Assembly: GCF_049727805.1 (NCBI RefSeq) | Contig: NZ_JBCNYA010000020.1 | Span: forward strand, 10,812 to 74,811 | Direction: 5' to 3' | Source: Frateuria_A sp049727805 | Lineage (GTDB): Bacteria > Pseudomonadota > Gammaproteobacteria > Xanthomonadales > Rhodanobacteraceae | DNA length: 64,000 bases | Shown: positions 8,370-17,185 of the stretch, in pieces | Position numbering within the stretch: the first letter of the stretch is position 1 | Layout of the letters: each line of letters begins with the position of its first letter | The notes under the pieces: generated by a model | What the model saw: only the letters and a program-made list of their open reading frames with translations | What the model was told of the DNA's origin: nothing | Databases searched by the model: none | Translations under genes and position numbers: made by a program

Positions 8370-8399
8370 AGCCCCGCCATCGCGCGGGGCTTTGTTTTT
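8370..8399. terminator. Intrinsic terminator between convergent dksA and sufE
   Basis: AGCCCCGC (8370-8377) pairs perfectly with GCGGGGCT (8384-8391) across a 6-nt loop and is followed by TTTGTTTTT. It ends dksA. On the other strand the hairpin is followed by TTCGTCGTTT, so it may also help end the cysS-sufE transcript. Confidence 0.85.
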
Positions 8400-8437
8400 G
8401 GCGGGAGGGCTTCCGCTCCTGCGAGCGGAAGGGGCCG

Positions 8438-8866
8438 TCAGGCGAGCGCTTGCGCCGCGTAACCCTTGAGCTTGGCCAGCATCGCCGACAGGCCGTTGGA
8501 GCGGGTCGGCGAAAGGTGCTTGGCCAGGCCGATCGACTGCACGAACTCGGGTTCGGTGGCGACGATCTCCGCCGCCGGCCGATCCGAATACACGCGCAGC
8601 ACCAGGGCGATCAGCCCGGAAACGATCGCCGAATCGCTGGCCGCCGCGAAATGCATCTTTGCGGCGTCCCCGCTGGGCACCAGCCATACCATCGACTGGC
8701 AGCCGTGCACGCGGTGCTCCTCGGTCTTGCACTCGTCGGGGAAGGGCGGCAACTGCTTGCCCAGGTCGATGAGATATTGGTAGCGCTCGGACCAGTCGCC
8801 GAAGAAGGCGAACTCCTCGGCGATGTCCTGCTGCGCCTGCTCGGCGCTGGGGGCGGTAGCGTTCAT
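8438..8866 (-). CDS. sufE: Cysteine desulfuration protein SufE
   Basis: A 142-residue sulfur acceptor that takes persulfide from SufS for Fe-S cluster assembly. The signature HRVHGCQSMVWLV holds the acceptor Cys56, and AAIVSGLIALVLRVYSDR-like and LSPTRSNGLSAMLAKLK segments match the family. It lies 55 nt downstream of cysS on the same strand, with a small palindrome between them, so it may be cotranscribed. No other suf genes are in the window. Confidence 0.93.
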   Translation of the reverse strand: MNATAPSAEQAQQDIAEEFAFFGDWSERYQYLIDLGKQLPPFPDECKTEEHRVHGCQSMVWLVPSGDAAKMHFAAASDSAIVSGLIALVLRVYSDRPAAEIVATEPEFVQSIGLAKHLSPTRSNGLSAMLAKLKGYAAQALA

Positions 8867-8893
8867 GCGTGCATTATCGCGCGTGAGGTGGAT

Positions 8894-8911
8894 GGTGGGC
8901 TGAAGCCCACC
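8894..8911. repeat. REP-like palindrome between cysS and sufE
   Basis: GGTGGGCTGAAGCCCACC is an 8-bp inverted repeat around a GA centre. Short palindromes of this kind recur between genes in many xanthomonad genomes. A transcript-stabilising or processing role is possible but unproven. Confidence 0.5.
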
Positions 8912-8921
8912 CTACGCAGGC

Positions 8922-10289
<1,368 letters not shown>

Positions 10290-10346
10290 CGGACGTGTCG
10301 GTGGCGCGGCCAAGCCGCGCATCTTAGCAGGCCACACCCTTGGCTC

Positions 10347-10369
10347 CCCTCTCCCCTCTGGGGAGAGGG
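10347..10369. repeat. Perfect 10-bp inverted repeat (REP-like) upstream of cysS
   Basis: CCCTCTCCCC (10347-10356) and GGGGAGAGGG (10360-10369) form a perfect stem with a TCT loop, followed by TTGGGGTGAGGGG. This is a common type of dispersed GC-rich palindrome in gammaproteobacteria. It sits in the 255-bp divergent gap between cysS and the glycine-zipper gene. No T tract follows, so it is not an obvious terminator. Confidence 0.6.
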
Positions 10370-10544
10370 TTGGGGTGAGGGGCGGGGCTCGCGGTGAGCC
10401 CACGTTTCTTTGGGGGGAGCCGACAAAGGCTGAACGAACCCCGCAGCCCCTGTCATCCCTCGAATGCTCTAAGCGTTGATTCAGCGTGAATTTGTTGCAA
10501 TGACAATCGCGCAGAAGCGCTTTTCGGACCATGTTGGAGGTCCC

Positions 10545-11084
10545 ATGAACAAGATGTTGCTCCCCGCCCTGGCGCTGGCTCTCGCGGTCGGCGCCGTGCG
10601 CGCGCAGGACGGGCGTTACGCCGATGGCGACGACGCCAACAACAACACCCATTACGGCTGGGCCGACGTGTTGCGGGTCGATCCGGTCTACGGCATGGCG
10701 CGCACCGAGGTGCCGCGGCAGGAGTGCTACGACGAACCGGTGGTGCGTCGCGAAGGCGGCAACACCACGGCCGGCACCGTGCTCGGCGCAGTGATCGGCG
10801 GCGTGCTCGGCAACACGGTCGGCAAGGGTGACGGCCGCAAGGCCGCCACCGTCGCCGGCGCGGTCGCCGGTGGCGCGGTCGGCCACGGCGTGGCCCGCCG
10901 CGGCGAGCGCGAGTACGACGACACGGTGACCCGCTGCCGCCAGGTCAGCTCGGTCAGCGAGCAGCGCCGCCTGATGGGCTACGACGTCGAATACCGCTAT
11001 CACGGGGACGTCTACGTGTCGCGCCTGAACTACGACCCGGGCGAGCGCCTGCGGGTGCGCGTCAGCGTGGCCCCGGCCGAGTGA
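10545..11084 (+). CDS. Exported glycine-zipper (2TM) envelope protein
   Basis: 179 residues. A signal peptide (MNKMLLPALALALAVGAVRA) has a plausible signal peptidase I site after ARA and no lipobox. Residues 68-107 form a glycine zipper (GTVLGAVIGGVLGNTVGKG and AGAVAGGAVGHGVA) as in the SlyB/YMGG/Rick_17kDa-type outer-membrane proteins. The C-terminal part is a small polar beta domain with two cysteines. ATG 10545 has a strong TTGGAGG Shine-Dalgarno. A role in envelope integrity is inferred from the family. It is monocistronic, ended by the hairpin at 11092. Confidence 0.75.
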   Translation: MNKMLLPALALALAVGAVRAQDGRYADGDDANNNTHYGWADVLRVDPVYGMARTEVPRQECYDEPVVRREGGNTTAGTVLGAVIGGVLGNTVGKGDGRKAATVAGAVAGGAVGHGVARRGEREYDDTVTRCRQVSSVSEQRRLMGYDVEYRYHGDVYVSRLNYDPGERLRVRVSVAPAE

Positions 11085-11091
11085 CCGACGA

Positions 11092-11121
11092 CCGCCGCCC
11101 CCGGGGCGGCGGTTTCGTTTT
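11092..11121 (+). terminator. Intrinsic terminator after glycine-zipper gene
   Basis: CCGCCGCC (11092-11099) pairs with GGCGGCGG (11105-11112), followed by TTTCGTTTT. It separates the envelope-protein gene from the arginine operon leader. Confidence 0.8.
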
Positions 11122-11146
11122 GGACGTCCGTTCGTATGGACGTCCA
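11121..11146. promoter_or_regulatory. Inverted repeat upstream of arginine operon leader, possible operator
   Basis: TGGACGTCC (11121-11129) and GGACGTCCA (11138-11146) form a 9-bp inverted repeat around an 8-nt spacer; each arm also contains the self-complementary octamer GGACGTCC. The octamer centres are 16 bp apart. It lies just upstream of a weak promoter candidate, TTGCGT (11157-11162), 17 nt, CATGAT (11180-11185). It does not resemble an ArgR box. The binding protein is unknown. Confidence 0.4.
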
Positions 11147-11209
11147 GAAATAGTTGTTGCGTCGCCGCAAGAATGCCGGCATGATGCCGGCTCCCTATCC
11201 GGAATCCTC

Positions 11210-11314
11210 ATGTCCGCAGCCGTCTACACCGCTACCGTGCTCACCAGCGCCCGCATGGCCGCTGGCATGACCTCGCGTGCGCGCCGACCGCTGGTCCGAC
11301 ATCCGGCCGGGTAG
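11210..11314 (+). CDS. Probable arginine leader peptide (34 codons) of the arg operon
   Basis: An ATG-initiated 34-codon frame ending in TAG at 11312-11314. Arginine codons fall at positions 15, 23, 25, 26 and 30, so four lie in an eight-codon run (SRARRPLVR). The end of the frame (11305-11312, GGCCGGGT) is complementary to the 5' arm of the terminator at 11352. This is the arrangement expected for ribosome-mediated attenuation upstream of arginine genes. The Shine-Dalgarno is weak (GGAA). The peptide probably has no function beyond sensing charged tRNA-Arg. The assignment is from sequence logic, not from a known family. Confidence 0.6.
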   Translation: MSAAVYTATVLTSARMAAGMTSRARRPLVRHPAG

Positions 11315-11360
11315 GCTGTCGCTGCACGCGCTTCAGGCGCAACGACGAACAAACCCGGCC
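11305..11360 (+). promoter_or_regulatory. Antiterminator pairing of the arg attenuator
   Basis: GGCCGGGT (11305-11312, over the last leader codons and stop) is perfectly complementary to ACCCGGCC (11353-11360), which includes the 5' arm of the terminator. The intervening RNA can fold a small GCGC hairpin (11328-11340) that brings the two arms together. This pairing and the terminator are mutually exclusive. Confidence 0.55.
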
Positions 11361-11378
11361 ATCGCGCCGGGTTTTTTT
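11352..11378 (+). terminator. Attenuator terminator upstream of argF'
   Basis: AACCCGGC (11352-11359) pairs with GCCGGGTT (11366-11373) over a 6-nt loop, with a run of seven T at 11372-11378. It lies between the leader peptide and argF' with no other gene to terminate, so it fits an attenuator. Confidence 0.85.
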
Positions 11379-11499
11379 GTTGCCAAAAAAAGCTCGCTGC
11401 GATCGCCGAAGACCCAGTTACTTATGCGCAGGTTCCATCTGCGCGAAAAGCAAAAAAGCGGCCACATCCATGGCCGCACCCTTCAACAGAGGCACCAGC

Positions 11500-12504
11500 A
11501 TGGCCCTTCGACACTTCCTCACCACCCAGGACTACAGCCGCGCCGAGATCGACGCCCTGCTGGAACAGGCCGCCGCGTTCAAGCGTTCGCCGCACGGCCA
11601 GCAGCTGGCCGGCAAATCGATCGCGCTGCTGTTCTTCAATCCTTCCATGCGCACCCGCACCAGCTTCGAACTCGGTGCTTTCCAACTCGGCGGGCACGCG
11701 ATCGTGCTGTCGCCTGGCAAGGATGCCTGGCCGATCGAATTCGAAGTCGGCACCGTGATGGATGGCGAAGCTGAAGAACACATCGCCGAGGTGGCGCGCG
11801 TGCTCAGCCGCTACGTCGACCTGATCGCCGTGCGCGCGTTTCCCAAGTTCCAGGACTGGTCGGTGGACCGCGAGGACCGCGTCATCAAGGCCTTCGCCCG
11901 CTACGCCACCGTGCCGGTGATCAACATGGAGACGATCACCCATCCGTGCCAGGAACTGGCGCACGCGCTGGCGCTGAAGGAGCACCTGGGCGACCTGCAG
12001 AACCGCAAGTACGTGCTGACCTGGACCTACCACCCCAAGCCGCTCAACACGGCGGTGGCCAACTCGGCATTGCTGATCGCCACCAAGCTGGGCATGGACG
12101 TGACCCTGCTGTGCCCGACGCCCGAGTACGTGCTCGACGAGCGCTACATGGAAGCCGGCCGGCAGAACGCGAAGGCGAATGGCGGCTCGCTGAAGGTCAG
12201 CCACGACATCGAGGAGGCCTACAGTGGCGCCCACGTGGTGTACGCCAAGAGCTGGGGCGCGCTGCCGTACTTCGGCCGCTGGGAACAGGAGAAGCCGATC
12301 CGCGAGGCGCACCGGCACTTTATGGTGGACGAGGCCAAGATGGCACTCACCGACCACGGCCTGTTCAGCCATTGCCTGCCGCTGCGCCGCAACGTGAAGG
12401 CCACCGACGCGGTGATGGAAGCACCGTACTGCATCGCCATCGACGAAGCCGAAAACCGCCTGCACGTGCAGAAGGCCGTGATGGCCTCGCTGCTCGCCTC
12501 CTGA
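11500..12504 (+). CDS. argF': N-acetylornithine carbamoyltransferase
   Basis: A 334-residue transcarbamylase. The carbamoyl-phosphate motif is SMRTRTSFELGAF. HPCQELAHALALKEH and FSHCLPLRRNVKATDAV closely match the Xanthomonas acetylornithine transcarbamylase (AOTCase), which makes N-acetylcitrulline, rather than ordinary OTCase. ATG 11500 (MALRHFLTTQDY) has an AGAGG Shine-Dalgarno and matches the family N-terminus; the frame extends upstream without similarity. It is the first structural gene of the operon, downstream of the attenuator. Confidence 0.93.
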   Translation: MALRHFLTTQDYSRAEIDALLEQAAAFKRSPHGQQLAGKSIALLFFNPSMRTRTSFELGAFQLGGHAIVLSPGKDAWPIEFEVGTVMDGEAEEHIAEVARVLSRYVDLIAVRAFPKFQDWSVDREDRVIKAFARYATVPVINMETITHPCQELAHALALKEHLGDLQNRKYVLTWTYHPKPLNTAVANSALLIATKLGMDVTLLCPTPEYVLDERYMEAGRQNAKANGGSLKVSHDIEEAYSGAHVVYAKSWGALPYFGRWEQEKPIREAHRHFMVDEAKMALTDHGLFSHCLPLRRNVKATDAVMEAPYCIAIDEAENRLHVQKAVMASLLAS

Positions 12505-12529
12505 CCGCCCGCCCCGAAAGAGACAACCC

Positions 12530-13735
12530 ATGAGCCAGCAAGACATCGTCCTCGCCTTTTCCGGCGGCCTCGACACCAGCTTCTGCGTGCCCTACCTCAA
12601 GGAGCAGGGCTGGAACGTGCACACCGTGTTCGCCGACACCGGTGGCGTGGATGACGAGGAGCGCGCCTTCATCGAGAACCGCGCCAGCGAACTGGGCGTC
12701 GCCAGCCATCTGACCGTCGACGGTGGCCCGGCGATCTGGAACGGTTTCGTCAAGCCGTTCGTGTGGGCGGGCGAGGGCTACCAGGGTCAGTACCCGCTGC
12801 TGGTATCGGACCGCTACCTGATCGTCGAGGCGGCGCTGAAGCGTTGTGCGGAACTGGGCACCCATGCCATCGCCCACGGCTGCACCGGCATGGGCAACGA
12901 CCAGGTGCGCTTCGACCTGGCGGTGAAGGCGCTGGGCGACTACCGCATCGTGGCGCCGATCCGCGAGATCCAGAAGCAGCACACGCAGACCCGCGCCTAC
13001 GAGCAGAAGTACCTGGAAGAGCGCGGCTTCGGCGTGCGTGCCAAACAGCAGGCCTACACCATCAACGAGAACCTGCTGGGCGTGACCATGTCCGGCGGCG
13101 AGATCGACAAGTGGCAGGCGCCGGGCGAGGGTGCGCGCGGCTGGTGCAAGCCGCGCGCCGAATGGCCGTCCGAACCGCTGGCAGTGAAGCTCGGTTTCGA
13201 GCGCGGCGAGGCGGTGAGCCTGGACGGCGAGCGCCTGCCCGGTCACCAGTTGCTGGCGAAGCTCAATGCGCTGTTCGCCCATTATGGCGTGGGCCGCGGC
13301 ATGTACACCGGCGACACCACGATCGGGTTGAAGGGCCGCATCGTGTTCGAGGCACCCGGCCTGATCGCGCTGCTCGCTGCGCACCGCGCGCTGGAAGAGG
13401 CAGTGCTGTCCAAGCAGCAGAACCGCTTCAAGCCGGAGGTGGCGCGCAAGTGGGTGGAGGTGGTCTACGAAGGCTTCTTCCACGATCCGTTGAAGACCGA
13501 CCTGGAAGCCTTCCTGGCCTCCAGCCAGGCCACCGTCAACGGTGTCGTGACGCTGCAGACGCACGGCGGCACCGTCGAAGCGGTGGCGGTCGAATCGCCG
13601 CAGATCCTCAACGCCAAGGGCGCCACCTATGCGCAGTCGGCCGACTGGGGCGTCGAGGAAGCCGAGGGTTTCATCAAGCTGTTCGGCATGAGCTCGACGC
13701 TGTGGGCGGAAGTGAACCGGAGCGTGAAGGGATGA
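12530..13735 (+). CDS. argG: Argininosuccinate synthase
   Basis: A 401-residue ATP-dependent ligase joining citrulline and aspartate. The ATP pyrophosphatase P-loop is LAFSGGLDTSFC near the N-terminus. AHGCTGMGNDQVRFD and the TINENLLGVTMSGGE region are family features. It starts 25 nt after argF' with an AAAGAGA Shine-Dalgarno. The next gene, argE, starts 25 nt downstream. Confidence 0.95.
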   Translation: MSQQDIVLAFSGGLDTSFCVPYLKEQGWNVHTVFADTGGVDDEERAFIENRASELGVASHLTVDGGPAIWNGFVKPFVWAGEGYQGQYPLLVSDRYLIVEAALKRCAELGTHAIAHGCTGMGNDQVRFDLAVKALGDYRIVAPIREIQKQHTQTRAYEQKYLEERGFGVRAKQQAYTINENLLGVTMSGGEIDKWQAPGEGARGWCKPRAEWPSEPLAVKLGFERGEAVSLDGERLPGHQLLAKLNALFAHYGVGRGMYTGDTTIGLKGRIVFEAPGLIALLAAHRALEEAVLSKQQNRFKPEVARKWVEVVYEGFFHDPLKTDLEAFLASSQATVNGVVTLQTHGGTVEAVAVESPQILNAKGATYAQSADWGVEEAEGFIKLFGMSSTLWAEVNRSVKG

Positions 13736-13760
13736 GCGCCGCAGCTTGCCGGAGAGCGCG

Positions 13761-14861
13761 ATGAACGCCTTGCTGGATGCCACGCTGGAGCACCTGCGCG
13801 CGCTGGTCGCCTTCGACACGCGCAACCCGCCGCGCGCGATCGGCACCGACGGCATCTTCGACTACCTGCGTGCGCAATTGCCGGGCTTCCAGGTGACCGT
13901 GACCGACCATGGCGCCGGCGCCGTGACGCTGCATGCCGTGCGTGGCCAGCCGCGGCTGCTGTTCAACGTGCACCTGGACACCGTGCCCGACTCGCCGGCC
14001 TGGAGCGCCGATCCGCACGTCCTGCGCGTGAGCGACGACAAGGCGGTCGGCCTGGGCGCCTGCGACATCAAGGGCGCCGCCGCGGCTTTGCTGGCGGTGG
14101 CGCAGGCCACCGAGGGCCCGCTGGGGTTGCTGTTCTCCACCGACGAGGAGGCCAACGACGCGCGCTGCATCGCCGGCTTTCTCGCCGGTGCGCCGGCCTA
14201 TGAAGCGGTGATCGTGGCCGAGCCTACGCGTGGCGAGGCGGTGCTGGCGCATCGCGGCATCCAGTCGGTACTGATGCGTTTCGCCGGCCAGGCTGGCCAT
14301 GCTTCGGGCGAGCAGAAGCCGACCGACAGCGCACTGCACCAGGCCATGCGCTGGGGCACGGCGGCACTGGATTTCGTCGTCGCGCAGTCGCACGAGCGCT
14401 TCGGTGGGCTGACCGGCCTGCGCTTCAATATCGGCCGCGTGGAAGGCGGCATCAAAGCCAACGTGATCGCGCCGGCGGCCGAGCTGCGCTTCGGTTTCCG
14501 GCCGTTGCCGACGATGGACCCGGACGGCCTGCTCGCGCGTTTCCGCGGCCTGGGCGAGGTGTCGCCCGTGCATTTCGAGGAGACCTTTCGCGGTGCCTCG
14601 CTGCCGGCGGGCGACACCGCCACGGCGGAGGCACGGCGCCTGTCGGCGCGCGACTTGGCCGACGAGCTCGAACTGCCGATCGGCAACGCCGTCGACTTCT
14701 GGACCGAAGCGGCGCTGTTCTCCGCGGCCGGCTATACCGCCTTCGTCTACGGCCCGGGCGACATCGCCCAGGCGCACAGCGCGGACGAATGGGTCGCGCT
14801 CGACCAGTTGCAGCACTACACAAACAACCTCTACCGGATCGTCAGCCGTGGAAACGCATAA
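13761..14861 (+). CDS. argE: N-acetylcitrulline/N-acetylornithine deacetylase (M20 family)
   Basis: A 366-residue M20 peptidase-family zinc deacetylase. Zinc-binding landmarks are FNVHLDTVP, GACDIKGA, STDEEAND and the late QAHSADEWV. In xanthomonads the enzyme at this position removes acetyl from N-acetylcitrulline, because the transcarbamylase acts on acetylornithine; the same is inferred here. ATG 13761 follows a GGAGAG Shine-Dalgarno. The 3' end overlaps the GTG start of the following gene by 14 nt. Confidence 0.9.
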   Translation: MNALLDATLEHLRALVAFDTRNPPRAIGTDGIFDYLRAQLPGFQVTVTDHGAGAVTLHAVRGQPRLLFNVHLDTVPDSPAWSADPHVLRVSDDKAVGLGACDIKGAAAALLAVAQATEGPLGLLFSTDEEANDARCIAGFLAGAPAYEAVIVAEPTRGEAVLAHRGIQSVLMRFAGQAGHASGEQKPTDSALHQAMRWGTAALDFVVAQSHERFGGLTGLRFNIGRVEGGIKANVIAPAAELRFGFRPLPTMDPDGLLARFRGLGEVSPVHFEETFRGASLPAGDTATAEARRLSARDLADELELPIGNAVDFWTEAALFSAAGYTAFVYGPGDIAQAHSADEWVALDQLQHYTNNLYRIVSRGNA

Positions 14862-16191
14862 GCACACCCGCCAGACCATCGTGCGCCTGCTCTCGGCGAT
14901 GGGCAGCGCGAAGGAAATCCAGCAGTACCTCAAGCGCTTCTCCCAGATGGACGCCAAGCGCTTCGCCGTGGTCAAGGTCGGCGGCGCAGTGCTGCGCGAC
15001 GACCTGCCGGCGCTGGCCTCGTCGCTGACCTTCCTGCAGCAGGTGGGCCTCACCCCGATCGTGCTGCATGGCGCCGGGCCGCAACTGGACCAGGAGCTGG
15101 CCGCCGCCGGCATCGCCAAGCAGACCGTCGGCGGCCTGCGCGTGACCACGCCGCAGGCGCTGGGCATCGTGCGCCGCGTGTTCCAGCAGCAGAACCTGCG
15201 CCTGGTCGACGCGCTGCATGCGATGGACACGCGCGCCGTGTCGGTGGCGTCGGGCGTCTTTACGTCCGATTACCTCGACCGCGACGCGCTGGGCATGGTC
15301 GGCAAGGTCACCGGCATCGAGCTCGCGCCGATCGAGGCAGCGCTGCGCGCGAACGCGATTCCGGTGATCGCCAGCCTGGGCGAGACGGCCGAAGGCCAGT
15401 TGCTCAACATCAACGCGGACGTGGCGGCGAACGAACTGGTGCGCGTGCTGCAGCCGTACAAGATCGTGTTCCTCACCGGCACCGGCGGCCTGCTCGACGG
15501 GCAGGGGCAGGTGATCGACTCGATCAACCTTTCCACCGAGTACGACCATCTGATGGCGCAGCCATGGATCGACGGCGGCATGCGGCTGAAGATCGAACAG
15601 ATCGCCGACCTGCTGGCGGACCTGCCGCTGACCTCGTCCGTGTCGATCACGCGTCCCTCGGAGCTGGCCAAGGAGCTGTTCACCCATCGCGGGTCGGGCA
15701 CGCTGGTACGGCGCGGCGAGAAGGTGCTCGCGTTCGATTCGTGGGACGGCGTGGATCGCGGGCGCATGCGCGGGCTGATCGAATCGAGCTTCGGCCGCGC
15801 CCTGGTGCCCGACTATTTCGAGCGCACCCGGCCCTGGCGCATCTACGTGAGCGAGAACTACCGCGCCGCGATGATCCTGACCCGGGAGGAGGGCATGGCC
15901 TACCTGGACAAGTTCGCCGTGCTCGACGACGCGCAGGGCGAAGGCCTGGGCCGCGCGGTATGGCTGGTGATGCGCGAGGAGAATCCGCAGCTGTTCTGGC
16001 GCTCGCGCCACGGCAACAACGTCAACCCGTTCTACGACGCCGAGTGCGACGGCTCGCTCAAGCAGCCGCGCTGGAAGGTGTACTGGTACGGCATCGACGA
16101 TTTCCGCCAGATCGAACGCTGCGTGGCGCATTGCGCGCAGCGGGTGCCGACACTCGTCGATGCGGCTCCCTTGAAAGACAACGCGGCTTGA
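14848..16191 (+). CDS. argB: Bifunctional N-acetylglutamate kinase / N-acetylglutamate synthase
   Basis: 447 residues. Residues ~45-285 are an amino-acid kinase domain (VVKVGGAVLRDD, VLHGAGPQLD, GTGGLLD, WIDGGMRLKIEQ). Residues ~295-435 are a vertebrate-like GNAT acetyltransferase domain (VSENYRAAMIL, YLDKFAVLDDAQGEGLGRAVW). This matches the xanthomonad NAGS/K fusion, which performs the first two steps of arginine synthesis. The GTG start at 14848 gives the N-terminus ETHKHTRQTIVRLLS seen in relatives and overlaps argE by 14 nt. Confidence 0.93.
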   Translation: METHKHTRQTIVRLLSAMGSAKEIQQYLKRFSQMDAKRFAVVKVGGAVLRDDLPALASSLTFLQQVGLTPIVLHGAGPQLDQELAAAGIAKQTVGGLRVTTPQALGIVRRVFQQQNLRLVDALHAMDTRAVSVASGVFTSDYLDRDALGMVGKVTGIELAPIEAALRANAIPVIASLGETAEGQLLNINADVAANELVRVLQPYKIVFLTGTGGLLDGQGQVIDSINLSTEYDHLMAQPWIDGGMRLKIEQIADLLADLPLTSSVSITRPSELAKELFTHRGSGTLVRRGEKVLAFDSWDGVDRGRMRGLIESSFGRALVPDYFERTRPWRIYVSENYRAAMILTREEGMAYLDKFAVLDDAQGEGLGRAVWLVMREENPQLFWRSRHGNNVNPFYDAECDGSLKQPRWKVYWYGIDDFRQIERCVAHCAQRVPTLVDAAPLKDNAA

Positions 16192-16203
16192 GGTTGTGGA
16201 AAG

Positions 16204-17160
16204 ATGACCGGAATGGGCAGGAAAACCGTAGGCATCGTCGGCGCGCGCGGCCACACCGGCGCCGAGCTGATCCGCCTGATCGCGCGCCACCCGGCGCTCG
16301 AGCTGGCCTATGTCTCCTCGCGCGAACTGGACGGCCAGCGCGTGGACGCCCACGTGCCGGAGTACGCTGGCGAGCTGCGCTACAGCGCGCCCGCGCACGA
16401 GGACCTGCCTTCGCTTCAGGCCGACGTGGTGATCCTGGCGTTGCCCAACGGCAAGGCGGGCGCCTGCGTAGAGGCCTTCGACAAGGCCGGCGCCGATCCG
16501 CTGATCGTCGACCTCTCGGCCGACTACCGCTTCGACGAACGCTGGTACTACGGCCTGCCAGAGCTGACCCGCGAGCGCTGGCGCGGCCAGCGGCGGATCA
16601 GCAACCCGGGCTGCTACGCCACCGCGATCCAGCTGGCGGTCGCTCCGCTGAAGGATCTGCTCGCCGCGCCGCCGGTGTGCTTCGGCGTATCCGGCTATTC
16701 CGGCGCGGGCACCACGCCTTCGGACAAGAACGATCCGGACAAGCTGCGCGACAACCTCATGCCGTATTCGCTCACCGGCCACATGCACGAGCACGAAGCA
16801 TCGGTGCACCTGGGCGTGCCGGTGGAGTTCATGCCGCACGTCGCGCCGCATTTCCGCGGACTGACCGTCACCAGCAACCTGTACCTGGCGCGCGCGACGA
16901 AGCGCGAGGACGTGATCGCGCGCTTCCGCCACGCGTACGACGCCGAGCCGTTGGTGCAGGTCCTCGACGAAGCGCCCTGGGTCAGCCGCATCGCCGGCCG
17001 GCACCATGCGGAGGTGGGCGGTTTCGCGATGGCCGCCGACGGACGCCGCGTGGTGGTGGTATCGACGCTGGACAACCTGCTCAAGGGCGCGGCGACGCAG
17101 GCCATGCAGAACATCAATCGCGCGCTGGGCCTGCCGGAATTGACGGCGATCCCGGCATGA
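16204..17160 (+). CDS. argC: N-acetyl-gamma-glutamyl-phosphate reductase
   Basis: A 318-residue NADPH-dependent reductase for the third step. The nucleotide-binding start is VGIVGARGHTGAELIRLI, and the catalytic cysteine lies in ISNPGCYATAIQLA. SGYSGAGTTPSDKN and the late LDNLLKGAATQAMQN are family signatures. It starts 12 nt after the kinase/synthase gene. It belongs to the shorter proteobacterial AGPR type. Confidence 0.94.
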   Translation: MTGMGRKTVGIVGARGHTGAELIRLIARHPALELAYVSSRELDGQRVDAHVPEYAGELRYSAPAHEDLPSLQADVVILALPNGKAGACVEAFDKAGADPLIVDLSADYRFDERWYYGLPELTRERWRGQRRISNPGCYATAIQLAVAPLKDLLAAPPVCFGVSGYSGAGTTPSDKNDPDKLRDNLMPYSLTGHMHEHEASVHLGVPVEFMPHVAPHFRGLTVTSNLYLARATKREDVIARFRHAYDAEPLVQVLDEAPWVSRIAGRHHAEVGGFAMAADGRRVVVVSTLDNLLKGAATQAMQNINRALGLPELTAIPA

Positions 17161-17185
17161 AGCCCCGTTCCCGAAGGACACCACC

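Noticed and set aside
10545..11084. Glycine-zipper protein as a T6SS lipoprotein (TssJ)
   Set aside because: It has no lipobox, lies 35 kb from the T6SS, and its zipper is typical of SlyB/YMGG-type proteins.
11085..11210. ArgR operator upstream of the arg operon
   Set aside because: No AT-rich TNTGAAT...ATTCANA-type box is present; the only inverted repeat is GGACGTCC-based.
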